Positions 17,446-27,842 of a stretch of DNA of 64,000 nt are shown piece after piece. Under the pieces are notes generated by a model that saw only the letters and a program-made list of their open reading frames with translations, was not told the origin of the DNA and searched no databases. This DNA comes from Sphingomonadales bacterium UBA6157 (lineage in GTDB: Bacteria; Pseudomonadota; Alphaproteobacteria; Sphingomonadales; Sphingomonadaceae). The stretch's first letter is position 1. Each line of letters opens with the position of its first letter. Location: NCBI GenBank assembly GCA_002423025.1, contig DIUN01000015.1, positions 124,001 through 188,000 of the forward strand, read 5' to 3'. The position numbers were made by a program, and so were the translations under genes.

Positions 17446-20400
17446 GGCTGGACCCCTGGGTTGGTCGTATTGCGGCCCTGGCCGAGAAACTCGCGGCCCT
17501 GGCCGAGGAACAGGCTGGCGTTGCCGCCGCCGGTGATCGGCTCCTCCACCGGCACATCCGGGGACATGCCGCGCGTGCCGACAAGCTGCTCCTGCCGCTG
17601 CACGGGCGAGGCTTCGGTGCCGCCGCCGGCCTCGATGGTGAGCAGTTGCTCGCGCTCGTCATCAGGCAGCGGCTGGCGCTCCTTGTCCGAGAGGATCTGC
17701 ACATCGATGGGGATGGGGCGGACGATCTCGCCGACGATCTCCCGGTCTGTCGGGCCTTCCGGCGGCGGTGGCGGAGGCGGCACGCAGACCTGGTTGATGA
17801 CGCAGCCATTGACGGTGGAGGCGGTGTTGAAGCCCCGACCATTGGCGGACACCTGGAAGGTGACGGTTTCGAGCGTGAAGGTGTTGATCGCTTCAACGCC
17901 CGAGGCATTGATGGTCTTGCCGTTGATGACGACGTCCACCGGCGTGGTGTTGCCACTCTGCGGGTTGACGCGGATGGTCAGCCCGCCCGGCCCGGCGACA
18001 AAGCCGCCGCGCGTGGCAACGGTGCCGCTGTTCTGCAGCAGGAAGGCATTGTCGATGGTGGCCCTGATGGTGTTGGCAGACAGCTGCACCTCGCCATTGG
18101 CACTGGCCGGGATGGTGGCGAGCAGATCGTTGCGACCGGTGAAGTTGATGTTGGTCTGGAGCTGCTGGATCAGGCTGTCCGAGCCGACAAACACGTTGTT
18201 GGCATCGAGCAGGATGATACCGGCGGGGGCGAGGCTGGCGTTGCTGAGCCCGATACGGCCACCCTGCTCGGCGAAGATCGCGATGTTGCGCGCCTGCAGG
18301 CTGATCGTGTCATCCGCCGCCGCATCGGTGACGGTGATGGCGCCGGTAACGCTGATGGCATCCGGCCCGATGATGTTGAGCGTCGAGCCGGTGAGGTTCG
18401 GCGAGGCGGCGAGGCTGCCGCGCAGGGTGAAGTCCCGAAGCTCGATGTTCTGGTCCACATCGCCATTGCCGGTGGCGAACACGGTGATGTCCGCCGCCCG
18501 CAGCCGGCTCATTTCCGCCGCATCGAGCTGGAAGCCCGACGTAGCCACATCGGTGCCGCCGATTATGACGGTAGCGGCATCCTGATCGACATTGAAGGTG
18601 ATGGTGTCTGTCAGCGTCGCGCCGATGCCGGCCTGCAGATCGATATCCCGCGCGCCGATGGTGACGCTCGGCGCATCGAGCAGCCCGGCCAGCGTGACAA
18701 GGCTGCCGGAATCGATGGCGAGGCTGCTGGTGGCAACGATGCCGCCCGTGGCGGTGAACGCACCGGTGCCGGCGGCCTGGAAGGTGCCGGCGCTGACATC
18801 GCCGCCGATGCTGATGGCACCGTTGAGCTGGATGGGCGTGGCGGCGAACACCGCCGAGACATCCGGGCCATTCTGCGTATCGACGACGAGCGCGAGCATG
18901 CTGTCATCAGCGATGTAGATGTTCTCCGGGGCACTGAGCGCGCCGGTGCTGACATCATTGGCCGCGAGCAGGCCGATGGCATAGCCCGAGGTGATGTCAC
19001 CGGTGGTGATGGCGCCGCCGCGCGAGGCGATGCCGACACCGCCCTGCGCCCGGATATCGCCGATGGTGGCGCCGCCGGTGGCATCGATGACAATGCCATC
19101 GCCGGTGATGCCGGTGGGGCCGGTGCCGCCGGCATCGAGATTGCCGGCGAGGATGGTGCCGGCGCCGCCGAGCTCATCGGTTTCCAGGAAGATCGTGTTG
19201 CTGGCCGTGACATTGCCGACGACGAGATTGCCCGCCGAGAGCACTTCCACATCACCGCCGGTGGCGACGAGATTGCCGGTCCGGATGGTGCCGACTTCGC
19301 TGACGAAGATGCTGCCGCCGCTGGTGACGTTGCCGAGAGTGAGCCCGCCGGTACTGCTGGACAGGATGAAGCTGTTGCCCGAGACGATGTCGCCCAGCGT
19401 GATGCCGCCGCCCGAGAACAGCGAAACCAGCGTATCGGTATCGAGCGTCACCAGGCTCTCGATGCTGCCGCCGGCGTCGAACAGGATATCGCTCGCTGCC
19501 AGCACGGTTCCGGGGTTCGTCAGCAGGCCACCGAACAGGCTCTGCACGATGTTGCGCGTGGTGGTGAGCGACAGGGCCCCGCCGATGGAGATACTGCCGC
19601 CGCCGGCCATGCCGAGCGAGGCATCGGTATCGACGTCGATGGTCACGGCGCCATCGACCGTGATGGAGCCACCGCTGCCGCCAAGGCCCGAGGCGACCAG
19701 CCCGAGGCTGCCGCCGTCCGGCACCGCGCCATCGCCAAAGGCGGTGAGCGTGGCGGCGCCGAGGTTGATGGCGGCGTTGTTGGCGACGATCGCCACCAGG
19801 CCTGGAGACGTGGTGCCGCCGCCGGCCGTGGCGGACAGCGTGGCCGTGCCGGTGATGGTCAGCGAGCCGGCATTTTCCGCCAGCAGATACGCGAGGCCGC
19901 CGGCAGCGACGCCATTGGCCGTGGCACCGATACCGCCAAAGGCATCGCTGGCCAGGCTAACATCGCCGGTAATGTCGATGCTGCCGCCATCGGCGCTGAT
20001 CTGCAGCGTGCTGGCCGTGGCCGTGCCGCCGACGCCGGCAGCGCTGCTGCCGCCAAAGGCATCGGCCGAAATGCTGAGGCTGTCGACAGTGAGCGTGCCA
20101 CCGGTGCCGCTGAACAGCGAGATATCGCCGCTCCGCGCCGTGCCGCCGACAAGGCCATCAGCCGAAACTGCTCCAGCCCGTGCGTCAGCAAACAACTCCA
20201 GGGAGCCGAAACTGGCGCTGGCCGGGCCGGTTACGCCCGCCACCGCAATGAAGGCGCCGGTGCCCGGTGCAGCCGTTGCCGCGCCGCCGGTGCCGGCATT
20301 GGTTTCCGCGAAGATTTCCGTCGGGCCCGTGACCGTGAAGCTGCCGCCGCTGATATCGACGCCGGCCACGCCGGCAAAGGCACTGCCGGAGCCGCTGCCG

Positions 20401-23400
20401 CCGGTGCTGTTGCCAAAGGCCGCCGCCGTGATCTGCAGCGAGCCATCGATTGCCAGGCTGCCGCCATCCATCACGATGGTCGCACTGCCGCCGGTTGCGG
20501 TGCCAAAGGCGTTGGCGCTCAGCGGATCGCCTGTGCCGGAGCCGCCGCTGGCAATAGCCTCAATGAATACGTCACCAAGGATGGTGGCGGTGCCGAGGCT
20601 GCCGGCAAGAACGGGGCCGCCGCTATCGAGGAAGGAGATCTGCGCGCCATGGCCGATGGCGTTGCCGCCGCCATTGGTGCTGCTTCCACCGGCGTATGCC
20701 CCGGCCGAAATCTGCAGGTCCGCGATGGTGAAGTCCAGCGCAGCGCCGGTCGCCTCATCCTGGCCGAGTTGCAAGGAGCCGCCAGCAGGACCACCCAGCG
20801 ATGAGCCGCCAACGCCACTCTGGCCAATAATCTCGCCAAAGCCACCGGGGCCGCCATCGCCGCCCAGAATTTCTGCCGAGAGCGTGATGGAGCCACCGAC
20901 GATCGTGCCGCCATTGGCGATGAAGCTGGCTTCGCCGCCAGTGGCGTTGCCGCCATTGCCGCCGATTGCGCCTTCAAAAGCTCCGGCACCGCGGCCGCCG
21001 TCCCCGCCAAAGGCGTTGCTGGCCAGCAGCACCGAGCCGATGGTGAGATCGCTGCCGCGCATGTGCAACGTTGTGAGGCCGCCGGTCGCGTCGCCACCCG
21101 TGCCGCCTGCCGCAGCCAGGCCATCGGACAGGCCAAAAGAGCCAGTAGCGCCAGCGCCGCCGGCACCGGTACCACCCGCACCGCCCGAGCCGGCAGGGCC
21201 ACCGGGGCCGCCGCGACCACCGCGACCAGCAAAGGCACCCGCATCCGAGAACAGGTCCGCGATGTCCATGACACCGCCGGCATTGCCCGAGCCGAGCACA
21301 TTCCCCGTTTCGATGAACCCGCCAAAGGCTGCGCCGCCCACGCCGCCGATGCCGCCGTCGCCACCACTGCCACCAGCACCGCCATTGCCGCCGATCGCAC
21401 CGCCCACGTCATTGAGGTTGGCGCCGCCGGTGCCACCGGTGCCGCCGATGCCGCCAATGCCGCCGTCGCCGCCATCACCGGCGCTGGCACCGGCATCCTG
21501 CGAGATGCCTGTCACCGTGAAGCTGCCGCCGGTCGCAAGCCCTGCCGTGGCAATGAGAATCTGGCCGCCGCGGGCCTCGCCGCCAACGCCGCCGGTGCCA
21601 CCGGTGCCGCCGACGCCGCCGTCGCCGCCATCGGTCGGCGTAACGCTGGAGATGCCATCTGCACCGGCTACGCCGGCCAATCCATCACCGCCGGAGCCGC
21701 CGTCGCCGGCACTGGCATAGGCCTGCTGGTTGACCGTGCCGAGCGTGACCACCGCCGTGCCGATGGTCGTGAACGACAGGTTTCCACCAACGGCAGCGCC
21801 GCCTGCGCCGCCCGCACTGCCAGCCCCGCCAGCACCGCCAAATCCCGAAAAACCAAAGGCTTGCTGCCGCAGAATATTGGCATCGAGGCTGCTGCCGCCA
21901 TTGGCGGAGCCGACGAAAATCGCCAACGTACCGCCACGGGCTTCACCCGCCGCGCCGCCCGCGCTGGGAACAGTGCCGGCGCCAGAGCCGCCCTCGCCAC
22001 TGAAAGCATTGCCGAACATCGACAGGCTGCCGCCGAAATCAGCCGTAGCCGAAGCCGCGAGCGAGCCAATGGTGACAGTAGCTTCGCCGCCGATGCCGTC
22101 CCCGCCTGCCGCGCCCGCACCATCGGAGGTGCCGCCGTCTGCCTCGACATTCAGCGTCACGCCGTCAGAGATAAAGCTGCCGGCCGCTACAGTGAAATCA
22201 ATCGTGCCGCCGAGCGCGGTGCCGCCGCCGAGCACGCCATCTCCCGCAGTGGCGAGCGCCGTCGCGACCAGGCCCGTGGTCAAGGTCAGGGTGCCGCCGC
22301 GTGCGGACACGCCGATGACGAGATCACCGGCCTCCGCCGAGCCGCCGAAGCCGAAGTCTTCTCCGCCAGTAGCATCGACGACGATCACAGTATCGCCACT
22401 CGCTGTCAGGCTGCCGCCATCGACGCGCAGTTCCCCAAAACCGCCAAAGCCGTTACCTCCCCGGCCATCAGCAGGTATTCCACCGGTGCCCGAAGCCTCC
22501 ATATCGATCAGGCCGCCGATGATGGCCGTGCCATCCGCGATCACGACCCGCGCCTGGCCGCCGGTGCCATCGCCGCCGTCTGCCGAGTTGACCTCCGTGA
22601 AGCTTCTGCCGCCAAGGCCGCTGGCATTGATGGTGACACCGCCGGTGAGATCGAGTGTGCCGGCGCTGGGAGCCGCTGTCCCGGCCAGCGGATTCTGGCC
22701 CATCAGCAGGTGCGCATCACCTCCGATGGCGTCGCTGCCATGGCTCTCCGTGCTGTTGCCGCCGCGAGCCGAGGCATCGAGGTTGATGGAAGCCACATCC
22801 ACATTGCTGGCGATGCCGCTCTGGTCCGGCTGGACGATGAACCCGGCCTTGGCGAGGCTGTTGTCCGCCACGCCGCCGACGCCGTGGATGCCGGTTGTGG
22901 CGCCCGTCTCGGCAAAGCCCGCGCGCTGGCCAAAGCCGGCCACGGCGGCGGAACTGATATTCACAGCCTGGGCAAGCACCGTGCTGCCGCTGAGCTGAAC
23001 CGACGCCGTGCCGCCACGGGCAAGGCCGCCATCGCCGCCGTCGCCACTCACCGATACGCCAAGAGCGAGCGAGCTGTTGCCACCGCCGCCGCCTTCGCCG
23101 CTGATGGCGCCGGCAAGAAGCGTGATATTGCCGGTGGTCAGGCCGCCGCGCGTTGCCAGCACGGCATCGCCGCCCTGCGCGCTGCCGCCGTTGCCGCCAT
23201 CACCGCCCGTGTTTGCGTTGGCCCCCCTGCCGCCGACAGCGCCTGCATCAAGGTTGATATTGGCAGCATTGATCGTGCCGGTGCCAGTGAGCGAGCCCGA
23301 GAACAATAGCGCATCACCGCCGGTGGCCGTGCCGGCATCAATGCGGAAACCCGAGGACAGGACCGTACCGATCCCGGCCTGTGCCGCTGCGTCCATCACG

Positions 23401-26400
23401 ATATCACCCGTGACGCCGAGCCCGCCGCCAGCGACGTTCAGGGAGGCGAGGCCACCCGTTGCATCGCCCGTTGCCTGGCCACTGGAGGCAAGCTTTGCAC
23501 CGGCATAAATGCCAAGCAGGCCACCGACGCTGGCATCGCTGGCCGCGCCGGAGATGGTGAACACCGCATCGCCGCCGCTCAGGGCCCCAAGCAGGCCGCC
23601 GAAGAGATCAGTGTAGACCCCGGCATCGAGGATCAGGTCGTTGGTGACATCAAGGAAGGCGTTGGTGAGCGTGATCTCCGCCCGGCCGCCCTCAGCCAGA
23701 CCGAGCAGCGGCGCATCACCGAGCACATTGAAGGCCATAGCATAGGCCTGAAGGCGCAATCCGCTGGTAATCGTGAGGCTGCCGGCCCCCATGGCAAGGC
23801 TGGCAACGCCACCCGTGGCGTTGGTGCCGACATCGACGCTGTTCAAGCCGCCGAGCGCGATTGCCGAGAGATCAACCCCACCATTGACGGTGACAATGCC
23901 GGTATCGATCGTGACGGTTGCCGAGCCACCATCCGCATCGCCGGCGGTGGGAGTGCCGGAAATGCCATAGCCGCCGGAATCGACCCGGCCGGCATTCGCA
24001 TCGGCCTCAAGACCTATGCTCGCGAATGTGGCGCCGGCATCATCGAGCGAAAGCAAAAGATTGCCGCCAAAGGCATCCCCGCCACCGCCGCCGCCATTGC
24101 CGCCAAAGCCGCTGCCGGTGAACAGCAGATCACCAATCGTCAAGGTGCCGCCGGAAACACCGACGCTCAGCCGCGCATCGCCGCCATCACCGGCGCCGCC
24201 GACGCCGCCATCAAGCGCGTTGCCGCCGTTGCCAGTCGCTTCGATGTTCAACACGCCAGGGCTGGTCAAGATGCCGCCGTTGACGACGATTTCACCAAGG
24301 CCGCCATTGCCGGCGCCGCCGGTGCCCGTGAAGGTGCCGCCGCCATTGCCCGACACTGTCAGAATGACGTTGCCGGCCGAAATCGTGCCGAACTCTGCAT
24401 TGATGAAGGCGGAGCCGCCAAAACCGGCGCCCGACTGGCCGAAGGGGCTGGTGCCGCCATCGCCGATTGCCTGCAGATCGATCGTGCCACCAAGGACTTC
24501 GATCCTGCCGGTGTTGCCGGAAAGCGGGCCGTTCTGCGCCAGCGACACTGCCACGCGGCCAGCCCGGGCGATGCCGCCGATGCCGGTGAAGTTGTTGCCG
24601 CCATTGGCATCGGCAAAAGCCGCAAAGCTGGTGAAACTGGCAAAACCGCTGCCGGTGCCATTGCTGCGCGGCGAGACGATGAGTTCGGCCTGGCCGAGCG
24701 TGTTGTCTGCCGCGCCGCCAACACCATCAAGGCCGGGGCCACCGCCGAAACCAAAGCCGCCGAAGCCGGCTTCCCCACCGGTGGCGCTCGCCCCGATCAC
24801 CGCAGCACCGCTGCTGACTTCGCTGCCACGGGCGTAGATGAACACCGTGCCGCCCTGGGCCGCACCGCCGTTGCCGCCATTGCCGCCGGCACTGGTGCCA
24901 TCACCAACGTCACCGCCGGAGCCGCCGAAACCGCCGCGGCCATCGGCATTGAGCGAGATGGACGAGGTGCGATTGTAGCCCGTGCTCAAAATGGAGTTGG
25001 CGCCGCTGTCCGTTCCAAAGATGATATTGCCGCCAAAGCCGGCACCACCGGCGCCGCCATTGCCGGGAACAGCTGCACCGGAGCCCCCGCCAGAGCCGGC
25101 ACCGCCGCCATCGCCCACCGCAGTCGCGATGACATTGCCAGCCTCGAACCGGCCATTTTCAGCCTGCGCCGTTACGGAAATGTCCCCGCCGGTACCGCTG
25201 CCGCCGTTGCCGGCATTGCTGCCATCGGCAGCGAAGCCGAACGCTCCCTCGGCACCAAATCCTCCTACGCCATCGGCATTCAGGGTCAGATTGGAAAAGC
25301 GCAGGAGCGACGGCGTGGCGCCCGCGAACGCCGTTATGGTGATAACGCCGCCAACACCGTTGCCGGCACTGGCACCGGAATCATTCTCGACGAAATCGCC
25401 ACCAAAACCAGTGGCGGATATCGTGCTCGGGGCGGCCACGGTTATGGACGCTGCCCGTGCCGAGATGACGATATCGCCGCCCTCGCCATCACCGGCCACG
25501 GCGCCAACTTCGCCCTGGCCGACAGACGTGAGAGAGAGGCCGCCGCCAAGGACGATCGAGCCGCCGGTTTCAGCCTCGATGCGAATGTCGAAGCCCGTGC
25601 CGTCGCCACCAACGCCGGCGCCGCCACCGCCGCCAAAACCAGAGGCGTCTGCATTCAATCCGCCGGCGGATGAGAGGGTGTTGCCGTTATTCGCCGATAC
25701 GGTGACAGAGCCACCGGTGCCGAAGCCGCCACCATCGTTGCCGCTGCCGGCCAAGCCGCGGGCATCGAGCGTGATGAACGGAGTCGTGGCGGTGGCGCTG
25801 ATATTGCCGAAGGTGGCTAACATGCCGACGTTGCCGCCCTTGGCGTTGCCGCCAGAGCCCGCGTTGCTGAAGCCGCCGCGCGCCACGGCGCTGAGCGTTA
25901 TGGAACTGCCGCCAATGGAGACGCTGCCGCCCGCACCAAAGACATTGATGTTGGCATTGCCGCCGGTCGCGTTGCCGCCCGGATCATCGCCGCCGGTTGC
26001 ATCGGCATAAAGGCCGACATCGCCAGTGATGGTGGTGGTGCCACCGGTATCGGCAAACAGCGAGACGTTGGTTCCGCCAGTAGCATCGCCGCCGCCGGAA
26101 CCGTCGACAAGAATCGATCCGCCAGCAATCGCGCTGGCATAAAGGAACGCCGAGCCACTGACAGTGAGGATGCTGCCGACGCCGGTGCCGCTCGGGCCGC
26201 CGGTACCGATAAGCGCAGCACCGCCGCGGCCATCACCTGCGATGCCGCCAGAGTTGCCACGACCGCCGACGCCATCTGCATTGGCAAAGGCCGAGCCGGT
26301 GATGACGAGACTGCCGCCCGCTGTAGCGGAAATCTCGGCAGTGTTGCCCTGGCCGTCGCCGGTTGTACCGCTGTTGGCACCGCTGCCGCCGCCAAAGCCG

Positions 26401-27842
26401 CTGGCGTCAGATGTGGCGTTGCCGCCAACCGTCATTGTGCCGGCCGAAACGATGCGTGCAGTGCCACCGGTTCCGTTGCCGCCAGTGCCTGTTACCGAGA
26501 AATCGCCAACGCCCTGCGCCGAGGCCAAGGCATTGCCGCCGATGATGAGCGTGGCGCCGGTGCTGGCGGAAATCGTCGCGGTGCCGCCGGTGCGGCTGGC
26601 ACCATCGGTGAGCGTGAACGAAAAATTGTCGGCAAGGGCAGAGGCGTTGCCGGTGATGTTGATGGTGTTGAGATTGGCCGCGATCTGGGCGGAGGTGCCG
26701 CCGATCAGCGTCAGGTCTGAAGCAAAGGTCGAGGCCACGCCGGAGGTAAGCGCCGCTGCCGTCTTGGCCCTGCCGAAGACGGTTGAGGTGTAGCTGCCAC
26801 CGTCGATGCGGATATCGGCAGCGCCTGGGCCGCCGACAGCCTCCGTGCCGGGGGATGAGCCACTGGCATTATAGCCGCTGGAGAGGACGATGGCATTGCC
26901 ATCGATATCCGCCGCGCCGGCGATATCGAAGCCGAGCTGTGACCCGGCGCCGCCGATGAGCAATGTCACGACATCGTTCTTGGGGGCGGCGACGAGATAG
27001 ATGCGATGCAAATCCCCCACACCGCTGTCACCGGCCGGGCCGGTGGTGGTGCCGGTGTGGCTGACGGCGGCATTGCTGCTGGTGCCGGTGGTGACCTGGA
27101 TATCGAACAGGCCGCCATTCAGGGTGATGGTCGCGGCCTCGGCGCCGACGAGCGCGGCGGAGCCGTTGACGTTGATGGTGCCGCCTTGCACCACGCTGGG
27201 GGCCACTGCAATGACATAGCTGCCCTCGTTGGCGGCCGTGATGCTGGCGCCGGCGGCAATTTGCACCCGCGCCAGCGAATTGGCCGTGCCGGCAACGCTG
27301 AACTGGTTGCCGCCGGTGAGGATGTTGCCGGTATCAAAGCCGGTGACTTCATTGGTGGTGAGCAGCAGGCTGCCGACATTGATGTTGGCCGTGGAGCCGA
27401 CAAGCAGGCCGCCGGCGGAATAGAACCACACCGCACCGCCAACCGGGCTGGTGATGGTGCCGTTGAGCTCGGCGATGCGTACCGTGGGCGTACCGCCGGC
27501 ATCCACCGGCATGATGCGGTTGAGCACCGTGAAGCTGCCGGTGCTGGTGCCATCGATGAAATTGGCAGTGCCGGTTGTGGGCAGGAAGTTGATCGAGCCG
27601 GTGCCGGTCGTGTCCGTGGGGGTCCAGTTGATGACGGCGGTGGGCGCAGTGACGGTGATGTTGGTGGTGTTGGCGGCGGTGCCGATGGAGGCGCCGCCGA
27701 GAGGCACCGAGCCGGTGCCGGCAAAGGCTTGGGCCTGCGCCTTGGTGGCGGGGGCCGCAATGGCGAAGGCCAGCGCGGCCATGGAGATGCCGGCCAGCGG
27801 GTGAACACTGGTCCGAAGAGGGGTCGGGAGCAGGGCGACCAT
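17442..27842 (-). CDS. Giant two-partner-secretion exoprotein (TpsA, filamentous haemagglutinin-like)
   Basis: 3466 residues. The start codon shares one base with the TpsB stop (TGATG). A long N-terminal signal peptide (AALAFAIAAPATKAQAQA, cleavage near residue 38) leads into a TPS secretion domain of about residues 40-300, with NRIMPVDAGG and VWFYSAGGLLVGSTANINVG typical of haemagglutinin N-terminal domains. The next 2400 residues are a repetitive beta-helix-like region rich in Gly, Ala, Ser and Thr, with dense GG-x runs near residues 2040-2240. Residues 3347 and 3353 are the only two cysteines (NGCVINQVCV), followed by seven prolines and a charged tail ending NTTNPGVQP. Lysine is very rare (about eight). 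It is expected at the cell surface as an adhesin or matrix protein. Confidence 0.9.
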   Translation of the reverse strand: MVALLPTPLRTSVHPLAGISMAALAFAIAAPATKAQAQAFAGTGSVPLGGASIGTAANTTNITVTAPTAVINWTPTDTTGTGSINFLPTTGTANFIDGTSTGSFTVLNRIMPVDAGGTPTVRIAELNGTITSPVGGAVWFYSAGGLLVGSTANINVGSLLLTTNEVTGFDTGNILTGGNQFSVAGTANSLARVQIAAGASITAANEGSYVIAVAPSVVQGGTINVNGSAALVGAEAATITLNGGLFDIQVTTGTSSNAAVSHTGTTTGPAGDSGVGDLHRIYLVAAPKNDVVTLLIGGAGSQLGFDIAGAADIDGNAIVLSSGYNASGSSPGTEAVGGPGAADIRIDGGSYTSTVFGRAKTAAALTSGVASTFASDLTLIGGTSAQIAANLNTINITGNASALADNFSFTLTDGASRTGGTATISASTGATLIIGGNALASAQGVGDFSVTGTGGNGTGGTARIVSAGTMTVGGNATSDASGFGGGSGANSGTTGDGQGNTAEISATAGGSLVITGSAFANADGVGGRGNSGGIAGDGRGGAALIGTGGPSGTGVGSILTVSGSAFLYASAIAGGSILVDGSGGGDATGGTNVSLFADTGGTTTITGDVGLYADATGGDDPGGNATGGNANINVFGAGGSVSIGGSSITLSAVARGGFSNAGSGGNAKGGNVGMLATFGNISATATTPFITLDARGLAGSGNDGGGFGTGGSVTVSANNGNTLSSAGGLNADASGFGGGGGAGVGGDGTGFDIRIEAETGGSIVLGGGLSLTSVGQGEVGAVAGDGEGGDIVISARAASITVAAPSTISATGFGGDFVENDSGASAGNGVGGVITITAFAGATPSLLRFSNLTLNADGVGGFGAEGAFGFAADGSNAGNGGSGTGGDISVTAQAENGRFEAGNVIATAVGDGGGAGSGGGSGAAVPGNGGAGGAGFGGNIIFGTDSGANSILSTGYNRTSSISLNADGRGGFGGSGGDVGDGTSAGGNGGNGGAAQGGTVFIYARGSEVSSGAAVIGASATGGEAGFGGFGFGGGPGLDGVGGAADNTLGQAELIVSPRSNGTGSGFASFTSFAAFADANGGNNFTGIGGIARAGRVAVSLAQNGPLSGNTGRIEVLGGTIDLQAIGDGGTSPFGQSGAGFGGSAFINAEFGTISAGNVILTVSGNGGGTFTGTGGAGNGGLGEIVVNGGILTSPGVLNIEATGNGGNALDGGVGGAGDGGDARLSVGVSGGTLTIGDLLFTGSGFGGNGGGGGGDAFGGNLLLSLDDAGATFASIGLEADANAGRVDSGGYGISGTPTAGDADGGSATVTIDTGIVTVNGGVDLSAIALGGLNSVDVGTNATGGVASLAMGAGSLTITSGLRLQAYAMAFNVLGDAPLLGLAEGGRAEITLTNAFLDVTNDLILDAGVYTDLFGGLLGALSGGDAVFTISGAASDASVGGLLGIYAGAKLASSGQATGDATGGLASLNVAGGGLGVTGDIVMDAAAQAGIGTVLSSGFRIDAGTATGGDALLFSGSLTGTGTINAANINLDAGAVGGRGANANTGGDGGNGGSAQGGDAVLATRGGLTTGNITLLAGAISGEGGGGGNSSLALGVSVSGDGGDGGLARGGTASVQLSGSTVLAQAVNISSAAVAGFGQRAGFAETGATTGIHGVGGVADNSLAKAGFIVQPDQSGIASNVDVASINLDASARGGNSTESHGSDAIGGDAHLLMGQNPLAGTAAPSAGTLDLTGGVTINASGLGGRSFTEVNSADGGDGTGGQARVVIADGTAIIGGLIDMEASGTGGIPADGRGGNGFGGFGELRVDGGSLTASGDTVIVVDATGGEDFGFGGSAEAGDLVIGVSARGGTLTLTTGLVATALATAGDGVLGGGTALGGTIDFTVAAGSFISDGVTLNVEADGGTSDGAGAAGGDGIGGEATVTIGSLAASATADFGGSLSMFGNAFSGEGGSGAGTVPSAGGAAGEARGGTLAIFVGSANGGSSLDANILRQQAFGFSGFGGAGGAGSAGGAGGAAVGGNLSFTTIGTAVVTLGTVNQQAYASAGDGGSGGDGLAGVAGADGISSVTPTDGGDGGVGGTGGTGGVGGEARGGQILIATAGLATGGSFTVTGISQDAGASAGDGGDGGIGGIGGTGGTGGANLNDVGGAIGGNGGAGGSGGDGGIGGVGGAAFGGFIETGNVLGSGNAGGVMDIADLFSDAGAFAGRGGRGGPGGPAGSGGAGGTGAGGAGATGSFGLSDGLAAAGGTGGDATGGLTTLHMRGSDLTIGSVLLASNAFGGDGGRGAGAFEGAIGGNGGNATGGEASFIANGGTIVGGSITLSAEILGGDGGPGGFGEIIGQSGVGGSSLGGPAGGSLQLGQDEATGAALDFTIADLQISAGAYAGGSSTNGGGNAIGHGAQISFLDSGGPVLAGSLGTATILGDVFIEAIASGGSGTGDPLSANAFGTATGGSATIVMDGGSLAIDGSLQITAAAFGNSTGGSGSGSAFAGVAGVDISGGSFTVTGPTEIFAETNAGTGGAATAAPGTGAFIAVAGVTGPASASFGSLELFADARAGAVSADGLVGGTARSGDISLFSGTGGTLTVDSLSISADAFGGSSAAGVGGTATASTLQISADGGSIDITGDVSLASDAFGGIGATANGVAAGGLAYLLAENAGSLTITGTATLSATAGGGTTSPGLVAIVANNAAINLGAATLTAFGDGAVPDGGSLGLVASGLGGSGGSITVDGAVTIDVDTDASLGMAGGGSISIGGALSLTTTRNIVQSLFGGLLTNPGTVLAASDILFDAGGSIESLVTLDTDTLVSLFSGGGITLGDIVSGNSFILSSSTGGLTLGNVTSGGSIFVSEVGTIRTGNLVATGGDVEVLSAGNLVVGNVTASNTIFLETDELGGAGTILAGNLDAGGTGPTGITGDGIVIDATGGATIGDIRAQGGVGIASRGGAITTGDITSGYAIGLLAANDVSTGALSAPENIYIADDSMLALVVDTQNGPDVSAVFAATPIQLNGAISIGGDVSAGTFQAAGTGAFTATGGIVATSSLAIDSGSLVTLAGLLDAPSVTIGARDIDLQAGIGATLTDTITFNVDQDAATVIIGGTDVATSGFQLDAAEMSRLRAADITVFATGNGDVDQNIELRDFTLRGSLAASPNLTGSTLNIIGPDAISVTGAITVTDAAADDTISLQARNIAIFAEQGGRIGLSNASLAPAGIILLDANNVFVGSDSLIQQLQTNINFTGRNDLLATIPASANGEVQLSANTIRATIDNAFLLQNSGTVATRGGFVAGPGGLTIRVNPQSGNTTPVDVVINGKTINASGVEAINTFTLETVTFQVSANGRGFNTASTVNGCVINQVCVPPPPPPPEGPTDREIVGEIVRPIPIDVQILSDKERQPLPDDEREQLLTIEAGGGTEASPVQRQEQLVGTRGMSPDVPVEEPITGGGNASLFLGQGREFLGQGRNTTNPGVQP
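21130..21720 (-). repeat. Gly-Gly-x repeat core of the TpsA exoprotein
   Basis: The coding strand here reads as long runs of GG-x triplets (for example GGTGGTGGVGG and GGDGGIGGIGG), about residues 2040-2240 of the exoprotein. It is the densest of several Gly-rich segments and looks like mycobacterial PE_PGRS sequence. On the plus strand it shows as repeated CCGCC units. Such repeats can change length by slippage, so assembly length here should be treated with care. Confidence 0.75.

Noticed and set aside
17646..23508. Several long plus-strand open frames (up to 1052 codons) opposite the giant exoprotein
   Set aside because: They reflect the low stop-codon chance opposite Gly/Ala/Thr-rich repeats; the sequences are Pro- or Arg/Asp/Gly-biased with no domains or signal peptides.
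21130..24800. A CRISPR array suggested by regular CCGCC units
   Set aside because: The units are codon-level Gly repeats inside one open frame, without constant-length repeats and unique spacers.
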